From Alloascoidea africana (lineage: Eukaryota; Ascomycota; Alloascoideomycetes; Alloascoideales; Alloascoideaceae), in the NCBI GenBank assembly GCA_030581615.1, contig JAKTTT010000076.1, positions 1 to 64,000 on the forward strand: a DNA stretch of 64,000 nt, given 5' to 3'. Below are positions 11,024 to 21,323 of this stretch, in pieces (position 1 is the stretch's first letter; every line of letters begins with the position of its first letter). Position numbers and translations under genes: made by a program. The notes beneath the pieces were generated by a model. It ran no database searches and was not told where the DNA came from. It worked only from the letters and a program-made list of their open reading frames with translations.

Positions 11024-12367
11024 ATGCCAGGGATTGCAAAAGATAGAAAAACACTATATTCGACGGGATTCCGCAGAAGGAAACTCCCAATTTCAATTCA
11101 TGATAAGCTGCCCTTAAAGCGACAATTTCATTCATCCTCGTTTAGATGCTTGGAGCAGAAGTCCGACTCTGCCTTAATCAAAAGTTTGCTCGAACGAACT
11201 CCTTTCAACCTCACAACACTAAAGTTAAGAATTCTCCAGCGCTATGGAATTCCAAGTCGTGAGTATAACAAGGCTCAGCACGCGAGAAAAAGCAAATCTT
11301 TGCCCAGGAAAATGGTGAAGGATCTTACTTCAGTGGAACTGTGCCAGATTCTTAAAACATGCAAAAAACTTAAACTGCAAACGGCTGATTTGCCGAAATC
11401 CAGCACTTCAGTTTCCAAATTACTCCTATTACAGCCAACCACTGAATTTGCTGTAGACGAATTAATAAGGGAGATCATTACGGACGAGAAGGCACAAGCA
11501 GCTTTAACCGATCCTGTGATTCACGTTTTCCTCACAGAGGAAGAGCCCGTCCCAAGTGCAGATCAAATAGTTGAGATTTTCCGACTCCGGTATTCTTCCC
11601 AGTTGAATCAAAGGGAACTCATAACAAGCTACAACGCTATAGGGACGAAGAAGTTTAACAAAAATGCCATTTTTACAGCTCTTAGATATCTGCTTCGAGA
11701 AGCCGAATTTGCAAAAGCGTTTGAGCTCGTAGATTTGACTTTTGCAAGCAATGAGTACAAACAGCAGCAAAAGGAGCGCCTTCTATTCACATTTCTTCCT
11801 GTTTGGACGCTCGGAGTACTGGGCATTCACACTGGCATTGCACTATTCTTTGGAGCAAAAATTTTAATACATTTTGCCTGCTTTGTGTTCATAACAAACA
11901 TGAGTTGGATGGCTCTCTTTAGCGCAGTTCGCAACACTGCTCCCAGTGATAGGATACGCTGGAGAACTGGTGTTTTTTGGCCAGAGCAATGGCAAAGAGC
12001 AGCTGAACTGGCTATGATCAATCGAATAGTGGTCTATTTTGATGAGATTTTTGACACAAACGTGACAAACTTTCATATCAAATCTAGCCCGTTACTACAG
12101 TTAACAGAGGGCAAAAACATCCCTCTAGACGAGGAAGATGTAGATGTTGATGGATCTTCAGACAACATTGAACGTCTGAGACTTTTGATAATGCAACAAT
12201 TGCAAAAGAGGAAGATGAGGTTGTTAGAGACGGAGGATGAAATCATGTTTCGAGAGTATTGGTACAAATATGGTGAAGGCTTTGAATGGGCTGAACCAGA
12301 TCACGACCCAAGCGAATATCCAGAGTACTACCTGTCTAAAAATATTCATAATAAACTGTGTAAATAA
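11024..12367 (+). CDS. predicted mitochondrial membrane protein of unknown function
   Basis: 447 aa from the ATG that begins MPGIAKDRKTLY. Its N-terminus is rich in Arg/Lys and lacks acids near RRRKLP, then shows RQF before HSSSF, a typical R-x-F presequence cleavage site (MPP then Icp55). An upstream in-frame ATG at 10793 would add 77 residues and bury this presequence, so I prefer 11024. Two adjacent hydrophobic segments at about residues 253-305 suggest an inner-membrane hairpin, with soluble parts on both sides and a C-terminus rich in Glu, Trp and Tyr. I do not recognise the family. A mitochondrial expression or assembly factor is possible, but that is a guess. Confidence 0.65.
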   Translation: MPGIAKDRKTLYSTGFRRRKLPISIHDKLPLKRQFHSSSFRCLEQKSDSALIKSLLERTPFNLTTLKLRILQRYGIPSREYNKAQHARKSKSLPRKMVKDLTSVELCQILKTCKKLKLQTADLPKSSTSVSKLLLLQPTTEFAVDELIREIITDEKAQAALTDPVIHVFLTEEEPVPSADQIVEIFRLRYSSQLNQRELITSYNAIGTKKFNKNAIFTALRYLLREAEFAKAFELVDLTFASNEYKQQQKERLLFTFLPVWTLGVLGIHTGIALFFGAKILIHFACFVFITNMSWMALFSAVRNTAPSDRIRWRTGVFWPEQWQRAAELAMINRIVVYFDEIFDTNVTNFHIKSSPLLQLTEGKNIPLDEEDVDVDGSSDNIERLRLLIMQQLQKRKMRLLETEDEIMFREYWYKYGEGFEWAEPDHDPSEYPEYYLSKNIHNKLCK

Positions 12368-12549
12368 ACAAAAGCTTTATATATTGTAATGTAGAATGTG
12401 GCATCAAATTCACATTAAAGAATGTATTTTGTTAATGGGAGCCACGTTGTGATCATCAACAACCAATAACTTATTCCTCCAGGCTTTCCTCCTCCACACG
12501 TTCACGCAATCTTCATCCCCATCCCATCTTGATTCGACGAAACCCGAAA

Positions 12550-13630
12550 ATGACTGTAGACCAAACCGACAAGGAAGTGATCATCTCACTAGATTCTAAT
12601 CCTGATACAAGCGTCCGTATTCTGCGCCATGGAGCTACAATTCTGTCCTGGAAAGTGAATGGCGAGGAGCAACTTTGGCTTAGCGAGTAAGCAGTAGACC
12701 TATTGGCAATTCAAGTGTCTTTTCATGCTGAAAATGACACAATTGAAGTTTTAGACCGTCACTAACATCATTTGATTTGTTAGAAAAGCTATTTTGGATG
12801 GTTCCAAGGCCGTCAGAGGCGGCATTCCTCTGGTTTTTCCGGTACGATTGTCTCTTCCTTTCATCATGTCCGCAACGTTCTCCGACCATCACAAGAACAA
12901 AACCTTGTCAATGGCATCCGTACCTCAATGTACTAACCAACTCCTGATCTAGGTGTTTGGCAAGGCTAGTGAAGGTCCTACTGCAGAGCTTCCCCAGCAT
13001 GGCTTTGCAAGAACTCATGAATGGGAGTTTCTGGGCCAGACAACTGCTTTCCCACTAGGGGTTCAGTTTGCTCTGAGTCCAGACCAGCTCTCAGATGAGG
13101 CAAAACAACAATGGGCTGCTGAACATGACTTTACCCTCATTTATTCGATCTCCCTTGGGGCCGATTTTCTAAAAACTGAGATTTCCGTGACGAATGCAAG
13201 TGAGCAGAGTTGGGATTTCAAATGGTTGTTCCACACCTATTTCAAAGTTCAAGAGATTGAAAACGTACAAATATCCAACTTGGAAGGTGTCAATTACTAC
13301 GATCAATTACAGGCATTACAAACCACACAGGCCGCTTCAAAACTATCTTTTGACAAGGAAACCGATGCGATCTACTCAAAGTTTGATAATGACTTGAACA
13401 TTGTTGAATCAGGAAAACCCTTGATTACAATCTCTAGATCAAAATTGCAAGACGCAGTAATCTGGAATCCATGGACTGAAAAGGCCTCCGGGATGGCTGA
13501 TTTTTCTCCGAAAGATGGATTCCATCAAATGGTTTGTGTTGAAGCTGGATCGGTATCAGAATGGACAACCCTCAAGCCAGGCGAAACATGGGAAGGGAAC
13601 CAGGTTTTGAAGCATCATAGCCATGATTGA
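12550..13630 (+). CDS. glucose-6-phosphate 1-epimerase, two introns
   Basis: Three exons (12550-12686, 12784-12841, 12953-13630) join in frame to a 290-aa protein, close to the 297 aa of S. cerevisiae YMR099C. The enzyme interconverts alpha- and beta-glucose 6-phosphate in the cytosol. The aldose-1-epimerase signature is visible across exons 2 and 3: DGSKAVRGGIPLVFP followed by VFGK and HGFAR. Further conserved blocks are DFKWLFHTYF and VIWNPW near the C-terminus. Intron 1 runs GTAAGC to TAG with branch ACTAAC. Intron 2 runs GTACGA to TAG with branch TACTAAC. The 58-nt middle exon is too short for open-frame searches, and without it the active-site motif is broken. Confidence 0.9.
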
Positions 13631-13908
13631 CTATCTACTATACGGAACTCTTCTCAGATGCGAGACCGTTCAAGTTTATTATAACATGTTGCTTTATTGT
13701 AACTAAGACACAATTTCCAGATCCTTTAAATCGTCATTCGTTTGAAAAAAAAATAAAAAAAATAGCAAGAATAAAAAAGCCAATGTGATATAAACACTCT
13801 CCTCCAGTAAAGCTCAGACTATGGTATATTGAAAGCAAGCAATACAAATTTATCAAAATAGAATGTAAAAGGTCATTTAGTTAACGAAATAAGTAAAAAA
13901 AATTGCAA

Positions 13909-15930
13909 TCAATGATTCTTTACTATCCCTCTAATATTGGGAGAACTTCTGCTTGGACTCATTCCACTCTTTTTCTTGGGTGTTGATAATGCTGGAATTT
14001 TTCCTAGTCCAGCTCTACAATCAGTTTTGGCATTAGCATCGCCTCTTCCTGTTTGATCCCGGGTATTTCTCAAAGAGATGCCATCTTGTAAACTCGAGGT
14101 AATATCTTTCGAGGACTTGCTCCTCGTCATTTGTGAAAGGTGAGAGGCTGTAATTGATCTTGGAATTTTGCTCTGTTTAACGGAGCGCTTTTTCTCTTCA
14201 TCATCATCACATCCTTTTAGTGGGACTTTTGTAATGCTTGTTTTCGTTACGTACGTTGCTGAAGGAGGCTTTCGAACTGAACTTGATGAATGACCCCAGG
14301 AACCATTATAGTGCGATTTTATTGCTGGATCGAGCTGGTTCACACTCTTTGTTCTGCCATGTAAAGACTTTACAGATCCGGATCCGGACTTTATTTGCCG
14401 TTCCAACCTATTTCTTCCCTTTTCCTTTTCCTTTTCTGTGTTCTGTGGGTCAACATTTTCAATCTCCATGTATGAACCGGAAAACTTACTAGTCTCATGA
14501 TTCGACTTTGCGTTCAATCTTTCTGCAATATTCCGTCTGGAAGAGGACCTTGAGATTTTCTCTACACTAGGATCATTGATAGGTAGCGCTTTTCTATGGC
14601 TGTCTGCATGAATCGTGAACGGTTCGGTAGTCCCTTGCTTTGTAAATGTGTTGATCTCTCTTTTTGATGGCGACTTTCTAATACTTGAGGTTTGTGTTGA
14701 TATCTTTGTTTCAGCCGCTGTCGCTCGTGCCATTCTAGAAGGTGATCTTCTCAATCTAGCTTCTGACGTAGTAGAAGACAAGTGTTTCTTAGAAGGTGAT
14801 CTATTGATGCTTTGAGCATTTCCATTGTTTTCTTCTGGTTTAGTTCCAGCTTTTGTCGAGAAAACCAAACGGCTTTTGGTTGGCGACTTTTTCAAGCCGG
14901 ATATGTCACTAGAGGAACACGATGAAGGAATAAGTCCAAGCGATTTCTTGATGATATTGTTTACCATATCGGTCCGGTCATTCTCAGTTGTTGGACCAGA
15001 GTTCATAGAACTTGGATCACTCACTGCTCTGTTATTTGTGAATACGCTCGAGCTAGAAGAAGAAGATCCCCTCATAGATTCACTGGGACGAACTTCACCA
15101 TAACTTGAAGATCTTAAAGAGACTTTAGTACTTGAATCATCTGATCGTTGTCCTAAATGGCCACCAGATAACCTTTGCTTTTCAACTTTAAGAGGTGGGA
15201 CTTTGTTGTTTCTGGTGGAGTTTACAGTCTCCATAATCTCAAGAAGAGAGCCCGTACCTGTTTTTCTTCTTTTAGCAGCACTTGCTACTCTACTTGCAAT
15301 GATTCTTTTAGGAGTCGAGCATTCCCCGGCAGGTGGAATTCGTCCAGACTGGGAGATTTTTGCTTGATCCTCATTATTTCCATTATCCACTTCCATGTAT
15401 CTTCTTGTTTCTACACTTGCTTGAGAACTTTGTGCTCTAGCAATTGCCAAAGATGATCTGGAAGGTGTCCGTGGATGGTGATGGGAACGTCCATGCTTGA
15501 TCGCGCTTCTCGACATCTGTCGGCGCGCAACGCTGTAATGTGTTTGGATTGATTCCATATTTTGAAAGTTGGATTGATGTTCACGTCGATATCTGTCATT
15601 TGAATTTTTCGAGGAATCATCCGTTGATGAGTTCAATGTCCTAGCAATTCCTAGATATGTAATAGGTTAGATTTTAATATAATACAGACATTTTTCTCTC
15701 AACAGAAACTTACGGTTAGCTCGCTCATTGAGCTCGGATATAACATTGTTGCTTAGTTTGTTGCTAAAGCCCAGATCTGAAAGCTTTGAATTTATAAGTC
15801 CCCTCTGCCGGTGGTGCTGGCTTGCATCGGTATTGTCTGGTGTGGGCTTAAAGACAGATGGAGAAAACGCCGGCTTGTTTGGCGGCTTGTTTCCAGTTCT
15901 GTGAGCAGAGGCGGCCAGGTGTCTCTCCAT
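13909..15930 (-). CDS. Ser/Arg-rich protein with repeated SP-[ST]-[KR] motifs, unknown function
   Basis: Two exons on the minus strand (15714-15930 and 13909-15650) give 652 aa. The intron is GTAAGT to TAG with a CTAACC branch site and joins ERAN to RIART in phase. The protein is basic, Ser-rich and probably disordered. A short motif recurs at intervals of 25-35 residues: KKSPTKSRL, NRSPSKKHL, RRSPSRMAR, RKSPSKREI and SRSSSRRNI. Most fit the CDK consensus S/T-P-x-K/R. The segment ENVDPQN and many RxxL-like sites are also present. This pattern suggests a cell-cycle or spindle protein under CDK control, but that is inference. I do not recognise an ortholog. Confidence 0.7.
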
Positions 15931-16157
15931 GGTCTATGCTGAGCTGTTGAACTACTCTAAGAGTTGAAACAAAAAAAGCGATGGAGATGGAAGACGGGAA
16001 GGAGTGGTGGACACATATAAACAAGTCGGGGACCTGGTCAAAAAGAATAAGAACAGGCACTTGTTACGCTGCGACAAACCTTCCTAATCGGGTCATTTTG
16101 AACACAAAAGCCTAATCGTGTATATGTTGGTATGGCAACCGCTATGTATATGAAGTG

Positions 16158-16781
16158 CTAGAAATCACAACTTTCCACAATTGCCCTCGCGAGTTCCTCC
16201 AGAAAGTGCTGGTCAACGCTGTCAAACCCGTCCAGTTGCTGGTTGTCGAGGTCTATAACCCCCAGAGTTTTCCCGTCTTGAGAGACTATTGGGATCACAA
16301 TTTCGCTTTTTGTGTCCCCATCACAGGCAATGTGTCCGGGAAACTCCTCCACGTTTGAAACAAGCTGTGTAGTCTGAGTAGATGCTGCTGTACCGCAAAC
16401 GCCCTTTCCGAAGGAAATGGTCTGGCAAGCTACGTTGCCATGGAAAGGGCCGAGTATCAGCTCCTGGGTCCCGGTCTGGGCTTTGATAGGATCCAAGAGA
16501 TAAAACCCAGCCCAGTTCACCGATGAGCTAGGCTTGGGCAGCGCTTTGTAGGCATGCCACAGCAACGAGGAGGCATTTGCCAGGTTGCAAACCCAGTTTC
16601 TCTGTCCTTCTGCTAGAGCTTTGTAGGAGTCTACAAGCTGGGATAAAACCTCTTCCTTCTGACAATTGTTCCCAAACTTGCTGTAATCTGCATGATGGCC
16701 CTCTTCTCCCTTTTTCAAAATTGTGTTAGTGTCATTGATCCAAGCTCAATCCTAGGATGATTGCTCTGTCAATAATACCAT
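16158..16781 (-). CDS. free methionine-R-sulfoxide reductase (GAF domain), ATG-only first exon
   Basis: GAF-domain enzyme (S. cerevisiae YKL069W family) that reduces free Met-R-sulfoxide. Conserved blocks are NWVCNLANASSLLWHAY, VNWAGFYLL, FGKGVCGTAA (catalytic Cys region), EFPGHIACD and SEIVIPI. The conserved frame has no usable ATG, only a TTG just upstream. A 69-nt intron (16710-16778; GTATTA, branch ACTAAC, end AAAAAG) fits exactly. Exon 1 is then the ATG alone (16779-16781) and exon 2 is 16158-16709, giving a 184-aa protein beginning MGEEGHHADYSKFG. This matches the start I recall for the yeast protein (MG then HHAD). The 3' splice site is A-rich rather than pyrimidine-rich. A Cbf1-type site lies 92 bp upstream. 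Confidence 0.88.
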
Positions 16782-16872
16782 TTTGCTCCTAATTAATTGG
16801 TAAAGGGTGATGTTTTGCCATTTCCAAAAGCTTTTTTTCTCTTCAAATTTGGAGTTAAACACAGTGGTGCTT

Positions 16873-16880
16873 TCACGTGA
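16873..16880 (+). promoter_or_regulatory. Cbf1-type site TCACGTGA
   Basis: A perfect TCACGTGA palindrome lies between the divergent Met-sulfoxide reductase (start 16781, minus) and CRT10 (start 17083, plus) genes. In yeasts this core is bound by Cbf1 in sulfur-amino-acid promoters, so control of the methionine-recycling enzyme is the natural reading. Motif evidence only. Confidence 0.5.
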
Positions 16881-17073
16881 TGAAGTAGAATCGATTATTT
16901 GTTCCTCTTCTCCTTCAAAGTGCGGTTTGTGTAACGCTATCCAAAGGTTAGAGTTAGCAACAGTAATTATCTCGTTACGTGGATCTGAACCATTCTAGAC
17001 AGTACTTGGGAGAGTCGCTAATTCATACCACCCAGATTCAGAATCCGAATAGGGCCGTGGAGTTGCTTATCAA

Positions 17074-17118
17074 CATGCAAGAATGGACCAAGACAGCGTT
17101 CATCAAAGTCTTCTTATG
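17074..17118 (+). promoter_or_regulatory. short upstream ORF overlapping the CRT10 start
   Basis: ATG CAA GAA begins nine bases before the CRT10 ATG in a different frame and stops after 14 codons, inside the CRT10 coding region. If the mRNA 5' end lies upstream, scanning ribosomes would meet this ATG first and CRT10 translation would rely on leaky scanning. Whether the transcript includes it is unknown. Confidence 0.35.
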
Positions 17119-19842
17119 AACACTAATAATTCGACCTTAAACTTTTCATTTTCTTCTCAAGAGAGAGAGGGTGAGAATGAAGCTATTCACATTCCTCCAT
17201 TTACACCTTTCACAAACGTCTGTGATCCATTTAGACAATTACAACAAATTCCTACTCAAGATGCAGAACATAGTCGGCGATCGGACGCTCTGATCCTTTC
17301 AACAGGATTGAAGCGACAGAGAATAGGGACAATGGATACACAGCATATCATAAGGCTATTACAAGGGAGAAATGTTGCGTTACGACGGCCACAGTTTCAT
17401 GCGGTGGATGACTCTGAAAGTGACGCTAGCAATAATAATAGCGTTCATGATGACGATGAAGAGGATGAGAGGGAAGAAGACTTCAATACCCCAGAAGAGG
17501 ATATCTATAATAGCGATGACAATGATGAGGAAGCAGATCAACGCACTAATCAATCAGCTGGAAGGAATCTTGACATTGTCTTACTAAGACAAACAGATGA
17601 AGATGAGGATATCGATGAGGACGAGAGACAGCCATTCACGGACACACAGCAGAACAATGTTCTGGAAGAAATGTACAACTACTTGTCTGACGATTCGTCA
17701 GATTTAGGTCTGGATGCTACGTCCTACTTTACTCGGACATGGTTTAGAGGGGATGATGATCATTATTATCGCCACAATTATCAAGCATTTCAGTTAAGTA
17801 ATGAAGATGAAGAAGATGAAGATGAGGGAATTACGTTATCCAGCACAGATGAGAACTCAAATTCACATTTTCTGAGCGATGGTGAAAGCGAGTTTGAGTA
17901 TCTTGACGCCGCTGCTATTCAAGACCGCAACGAAACCGGTGCTCCTATTGAACCAACTGACCCTATCCCTCAAACAATTGACTGGAAGTGGCAGCATTCA
18001 GAAAGCGAAGACAGTTCCATGGAGCACGATTATGACTGGACAGCTGAACCTGAGAACGAAAAGTGGGCAGTAAAGTATCAACCGGCTCTAAAGTTTCACG
18101 ATTCTCTAAAAGCAACATATTTGGGAACAACCAAGTTACATGTGGGATACAGTTTGCTTTATAAAGCCAACTTATCAGCATGTAGTGAGCAATACGACCT
18201 ACTTTTTGTCGGAATGGAAGCATCGATCTTGATTTTTTCATACACTGCTTTTAACGTCCCTAGTAGACATCCCCTTTTCCGAATTGACACACAACCAGCG
18301 TACACAACGATGAGAGATCGTGATGCAGCAGTGATTGAAAACTATCCTCATACCATTAACCAATTAAAGATTTCAAAGTTTTTAGACGAGGAGATTGTTG
18401 CAGTAGCAGTTGATGACGGTAGAGCTTACGTTTGGCCAACAAGACTGATTGTTGAGAACTGCAAAGCAGCAACAAATCAATATACAAGTCTTGGGCACAA
18501 CTTGATATCTTTGAAGATAGCGCCGAAATTTAAATTCATCCATGATTCGTCGGTGTGGGGGATGGATTTTGATAATGACCGAAATTTAGTGGCATTGGCA
18601 GACAACACACATACCATCTCCCTGTATTATTACGCTTTGGAGCACGATGAGAAACAGTTTTACAGAGTCCAAACTCATAAAGTGCTTCACAATATCCCTG
18701 ACATTTCATTCATAAAGAATTCGACCTTTAATGACAACTACGACAAGCCCATATCCCCTATTACTGAACAAACATCGTTCCCTGTGCACATCTCTGCAGT
18801 TACGATTGCTGGAGAGCTCTTGGTGTTCAGAACTATCATTTCAAAAGTCTGCGGCCCTGTGCGAAATGACAGTATGGACGGGGTAGGATTTTCTCGCGTT
18901 GTGTTCTCGCGTCCAAAAGTTATTACCCGAGAGTTACTTGGTGGGGAAGGCTGGACGACAAAGTCCGTCCCGGATTCAAACTTTCTTGAAGTAGGATCAT
19001 TCAGAGATTTAACTGGGGAAGAAAACACTGATGAACGAGAAATTGTTTCGCGAATACAGAAGCATAATAGAATCATGGATTTGGAAGTTGATCCAAATCT
19101 ATCTGAGAATTTGGGTTTGGGGGCCTATTTTCACCACTCGAATGTACCAAGTGCGACTACAAAGAGCCTGTCAGCAACTCGCCCCGACTTTTTGGCAAAA
19201 AGAAAAAGCGTTGCCAGGAGGATGAAGAAATTATATGATGATTATTACATCAAGGCACAACGGGGTAAACAGCCGCAATGCACCGAAACAAGAGATGAGA
19301 ATGGAACCAAAAGGCTCACTGAGAGGGGGGGTCAAAGCCGATGGGAGCCGCTTCCCGTTACTGCATTTTCAGATAGTTTTCTCCTGTGCACAAATTGCAA
19401 AAAACTATCGTTATTCCGGGCAGACAGACTGATCTGTAATGCGTCTTGTGAAAATGTTTTTGATGTTCTAACTACAGAGGATCGAGCGACAAACAGAATA
19501 CAAGTAACAGTTGTGATTCCCGAACTTTCAGCAATTATTGCCGTTACTCAAATCGGGATGATTTCCTGCTTCAGGATGACAAAACACCGTGGGGTCTATG
19601 GTTTAAGACAAGAGCTCTTGTTTCCAAACTCTACGTATTTCACTCTTAGCGACAGAGCGTTCAGGAGCATTACCGGACTTGCAATTAGAAAGTTGAAAAG
19701 TCAAAATGATAATGAATTTATTTCCAGCATGAAAATGAGGTTTATTTTGTACGTAATATACATTGATGGGTTTGTTATGAGTTACGAGTTGAGTAATAGG
19801 TCTGAAAATGACTATCTTGACACAGAAAACATCATCATTTAA
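17083..19842 (+). CDS. CRT10: Crt10-like regulator of ribonucleotide reductase genes
   Basis: 919 aa. The N-terminal third is very acidic, with many Asp/Glu runs between about residues 105 and 270, and probably disordered. The remainder has the beta-propeller-like pattern of the Crt10 family. Examples are LLFVGMEASILIFSY, EEIVAVAVDDGRAYVWP, SVWGMDFDNDRNLVALAD, and near the C-terminus VTVVIPELSAIIAVTQIG. S. cerevisiae Crt10 (957 aa) affects transcription of RNR genes, and the propeller resembles DDB1/CPSF-type scaffolds. The assignment rests on length, layout and these blocks. An ATG at 17074, nine bases upstream in another frame, opens a 14-codon frame that overlaps this start. Confidence 0.75.
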   Translation: MDQDSVHQSLLMNTNNSTLNFSFSSQEREGENEAIHIPPFTPFTNVCDPFRQLQQIPTQDAEHSRRSDALILSTGLKRQRIGTMDTQHIIRLLQGRNVALRRPQFHAVDDSESDASNNNSVHDDDEEDEREEDFNTPEEDIYNSDDNDEEADQRTNQSAGRNLDIVLLRQTDEDEDIDEDERQPFTDTQQNNVLEEMYNYLSDDSSDLGLDATSYFTRTWFRGDDDHYYRHNYQAFQLSNEDEEDEDEGITLSSTDENSNSHFLSDGESEFEYLDAAAIQDRNETGAPIEPTDPIPQTIDWKWQHSESEDSSMEHDYDWTAEPENEKWAVKYQPALKFHDSLKATYLGTTKLHVGYSLLYKANLSACSEQYDLLFVGMEASILIFSYTAFNVPSRHPLFRIDTQPAYTTMRDRDAAVIENYPHTINQLKISKFLDEEIVAVAVDDGRAYVWPTRLIVENCKAATNQYTSLGHNLISLKIAPKFKFIHDSSVWGMDFDNDRNLVALADNTHTISLYYYALEHDEKQFYRVQTHKVLHNIPDISFIKNSTFNDNYDKPISPITEQTSFPVHISAVTIAGELLVFRTIISKVCGPVRNDSMDGVGFSRVVFSRPKVITRELLGGEGWTTKSVPDSNFLEVGSFRDLTGEENTDEREIVSRIQKHNRIMDLEVDPNLSENLGLGAYFHHSNVPSATTKSLSATRPDFLAKRKSVARRMKKLYDDYYIKAQRGKQPQCTETRDENGTKRLTERGGQSRWEPLPVTAFSDSFLLCTNCKKLSLFRADRLICNASCENVFDVLTTEDRATNRIQVTVVIPELSAIIAVTQIGMISCFRMTKHRGVYGLRQELLFPNSTYFTLSDRAFRSITGLAIRKLKSQNDNEFISSMKMRFILYVIYIDGFVMSYELSNRSENDYLDTENIII

Positions 19843-19975
19843 CGCCGTCGAGTGTGAGGTAAACTGTCAACAGCATTATTTCGTCTTTTTTTGCCTTTTG
19901 AAATTGCTGTTTTGAGTTTGTTTTCGCTACAATCAAGGAGTTAAAGTGGTTATTTTATTCTGTGCTTTCTTGCTT

Positions 19976-20863
19976 TTATGATTGACTTTCTAAAATGGTT
20001 TGTATTAATCTGTGTAGCTTAAAAGAAATATCACTATCAACCAATGTGAAGCCTAGGAAATCACGATTCATGTCTTCTTTTCTTAACATTAAAATGTAGT
20101 TAATCTTTATGTCTTGTTTGGCAATGGATCCGGTCTCTTCAATAGTACAATATATATCTCTCCATTTCCGATCGCCTAGGCTTTTGGTATCAGAGAAGTC
20201 AATGTCGACGAGAGGATGTAAGAGAGGTAAGCTGTTGAAAGAGCAATAAATGTTGGGTGCAAATGAAGATCTCTTCAACGATTTGGGGTAAAAATACGCA
20301 ATTACTTCATTTGTCTTCTTGTCATAGAATGAGAATTTGATACTTTCCAGTCCCACAGTTCTGCTAGTTTCGTCAACGTTTAAACATATGGTATATAAGG
20401 ATGGAGCGACTTTGGTGTCCATCCTGGCCAGGAGATTAAAGACGTGCTTTAGAGTGACGCCAGCCCGGAGAGTTTCGCTCTCATCAAAAGAGTAACTGTC
20501 ATACTCAAACACTCGGAAATGAGATTTGGTCCAAATGATTAATCGTTTGGTCAATTGCACATAAAGTAAATGCCATGTCCATTCCATTTGTGGCATAGAA
20601 CCGCCTTTTCCTGATTCAAATAACCAAAAATGTTGGTCTCTCAAAAACTGCATCCACAGCATTTCGAATTCTGATTCAAGAAAGCGTTTCATTGTAGAAA
20701 CCCCCAGTGCCTGCACTAATCGGCTTTTATAGAAACTGCTATCCAAGGCGTAGAAATACTTGCAAGTACATCTCAGTTCTGGAGCTTGGGCCACTAATAA
20801 TGTCTGCACCTCAACTGGCAAGCTTGCCAAACAAGTTCCTGGCAACTCGGCATTTAACAGCAT
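19976..20863 (-). CDS. F-box-like protein of unknown function
   Basis: 295 aa, starting at an ATG with no in-frame extension. The N-terminus (about residues 8-55) carries a short F-box-like pattern: LASLPVEVQTLLVAQ, then LRCTCKYFYALDSSFYKSRL. This fits the LP...I....L...CR.....D..LY spacing of F-boxes that bind Skp1. The rest is rich in Trp, Phe and Tyr with alternating hydrophobic residues, possibly a beta-rich substrate-binding domain, with no recognised repeat. It may be a substrate receptor of an SCF ubiquitin ligase, but the F-box is weak. It converges on CRT10, with about 130 bp between the stop codons. Confidence 0.6.
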   Translation of the reverse strand: MLLNAELPGTCLASLPVEVQTLLVAQAPELRCTCKYFYALDSSFYKSRLVQALGVSTMKRFLESEFEMLWMQFLRDQHFWLFESGKGGSMPQMEWTWHLLYVQLTKRLIIWTKSHFRVFEYDSYSFDESETLRAGVTLKHVFNLLARMDTKVAPSLYTICLNVDETSRTVGLESIKFSFYDKKTNEVIAYFYPKSLKRSSFAPNIYCSFNSLPLLHPLVDIDFSDTKSLGDRKWRDIYCTIEETGSIAKQDIKINYILMLRKEDMNRDFLGFTLVDSDISFKLHRLIQTILESQS

Positions 20864-21323
20864 TGACTGAGAGTACGTGTGAGAAATGGTGCATTAGTCA
20901 AGTAGTCAGCATTATTATTATTGAATGAGTGAAGGTACGAATCGATATACTGAATGATGTTACCCGGTGGCCATGTTGTGTTAAGGCTGTCCTGCCAACA
21001 GCGCTAGAAAGGGATCAGGATCAAAGCTCCGTTCAACTTGGACCTAAAGGCCCAATACCTAGTACAAACTCCGTGGTAATGGAATGCAGTAGTAGTTGAC
21101 CTCAATTATAGTGCGATTTTACACTTCTTGACTTTGATTCCGCAATATAAAAGGCAGTACGCTCCTTCAGTATCTGCTAGACCCTGAGGAGTGATTGAAC
21201 CCACAGTTTCAATGGATTTGTTAATTAGCCGGGTCACTGCTCCCTATTAAAGTGGTCCGACTAGGTCACCAAATGGTTCTTTCTTGCGAATGATCTTAAC
21301 TTTTTTCCAAGGCTATAGAGATA
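20864..21323. other. promoter region between the F-box-like gene and SBA1
   Basis: 460-bp divergent intergenic region. A TATA-like element (aatataaaagg, about 21144) precedes SBA1 by ~175 bp. No heat-shock element could be called with confidence. Confidence 0.4.
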
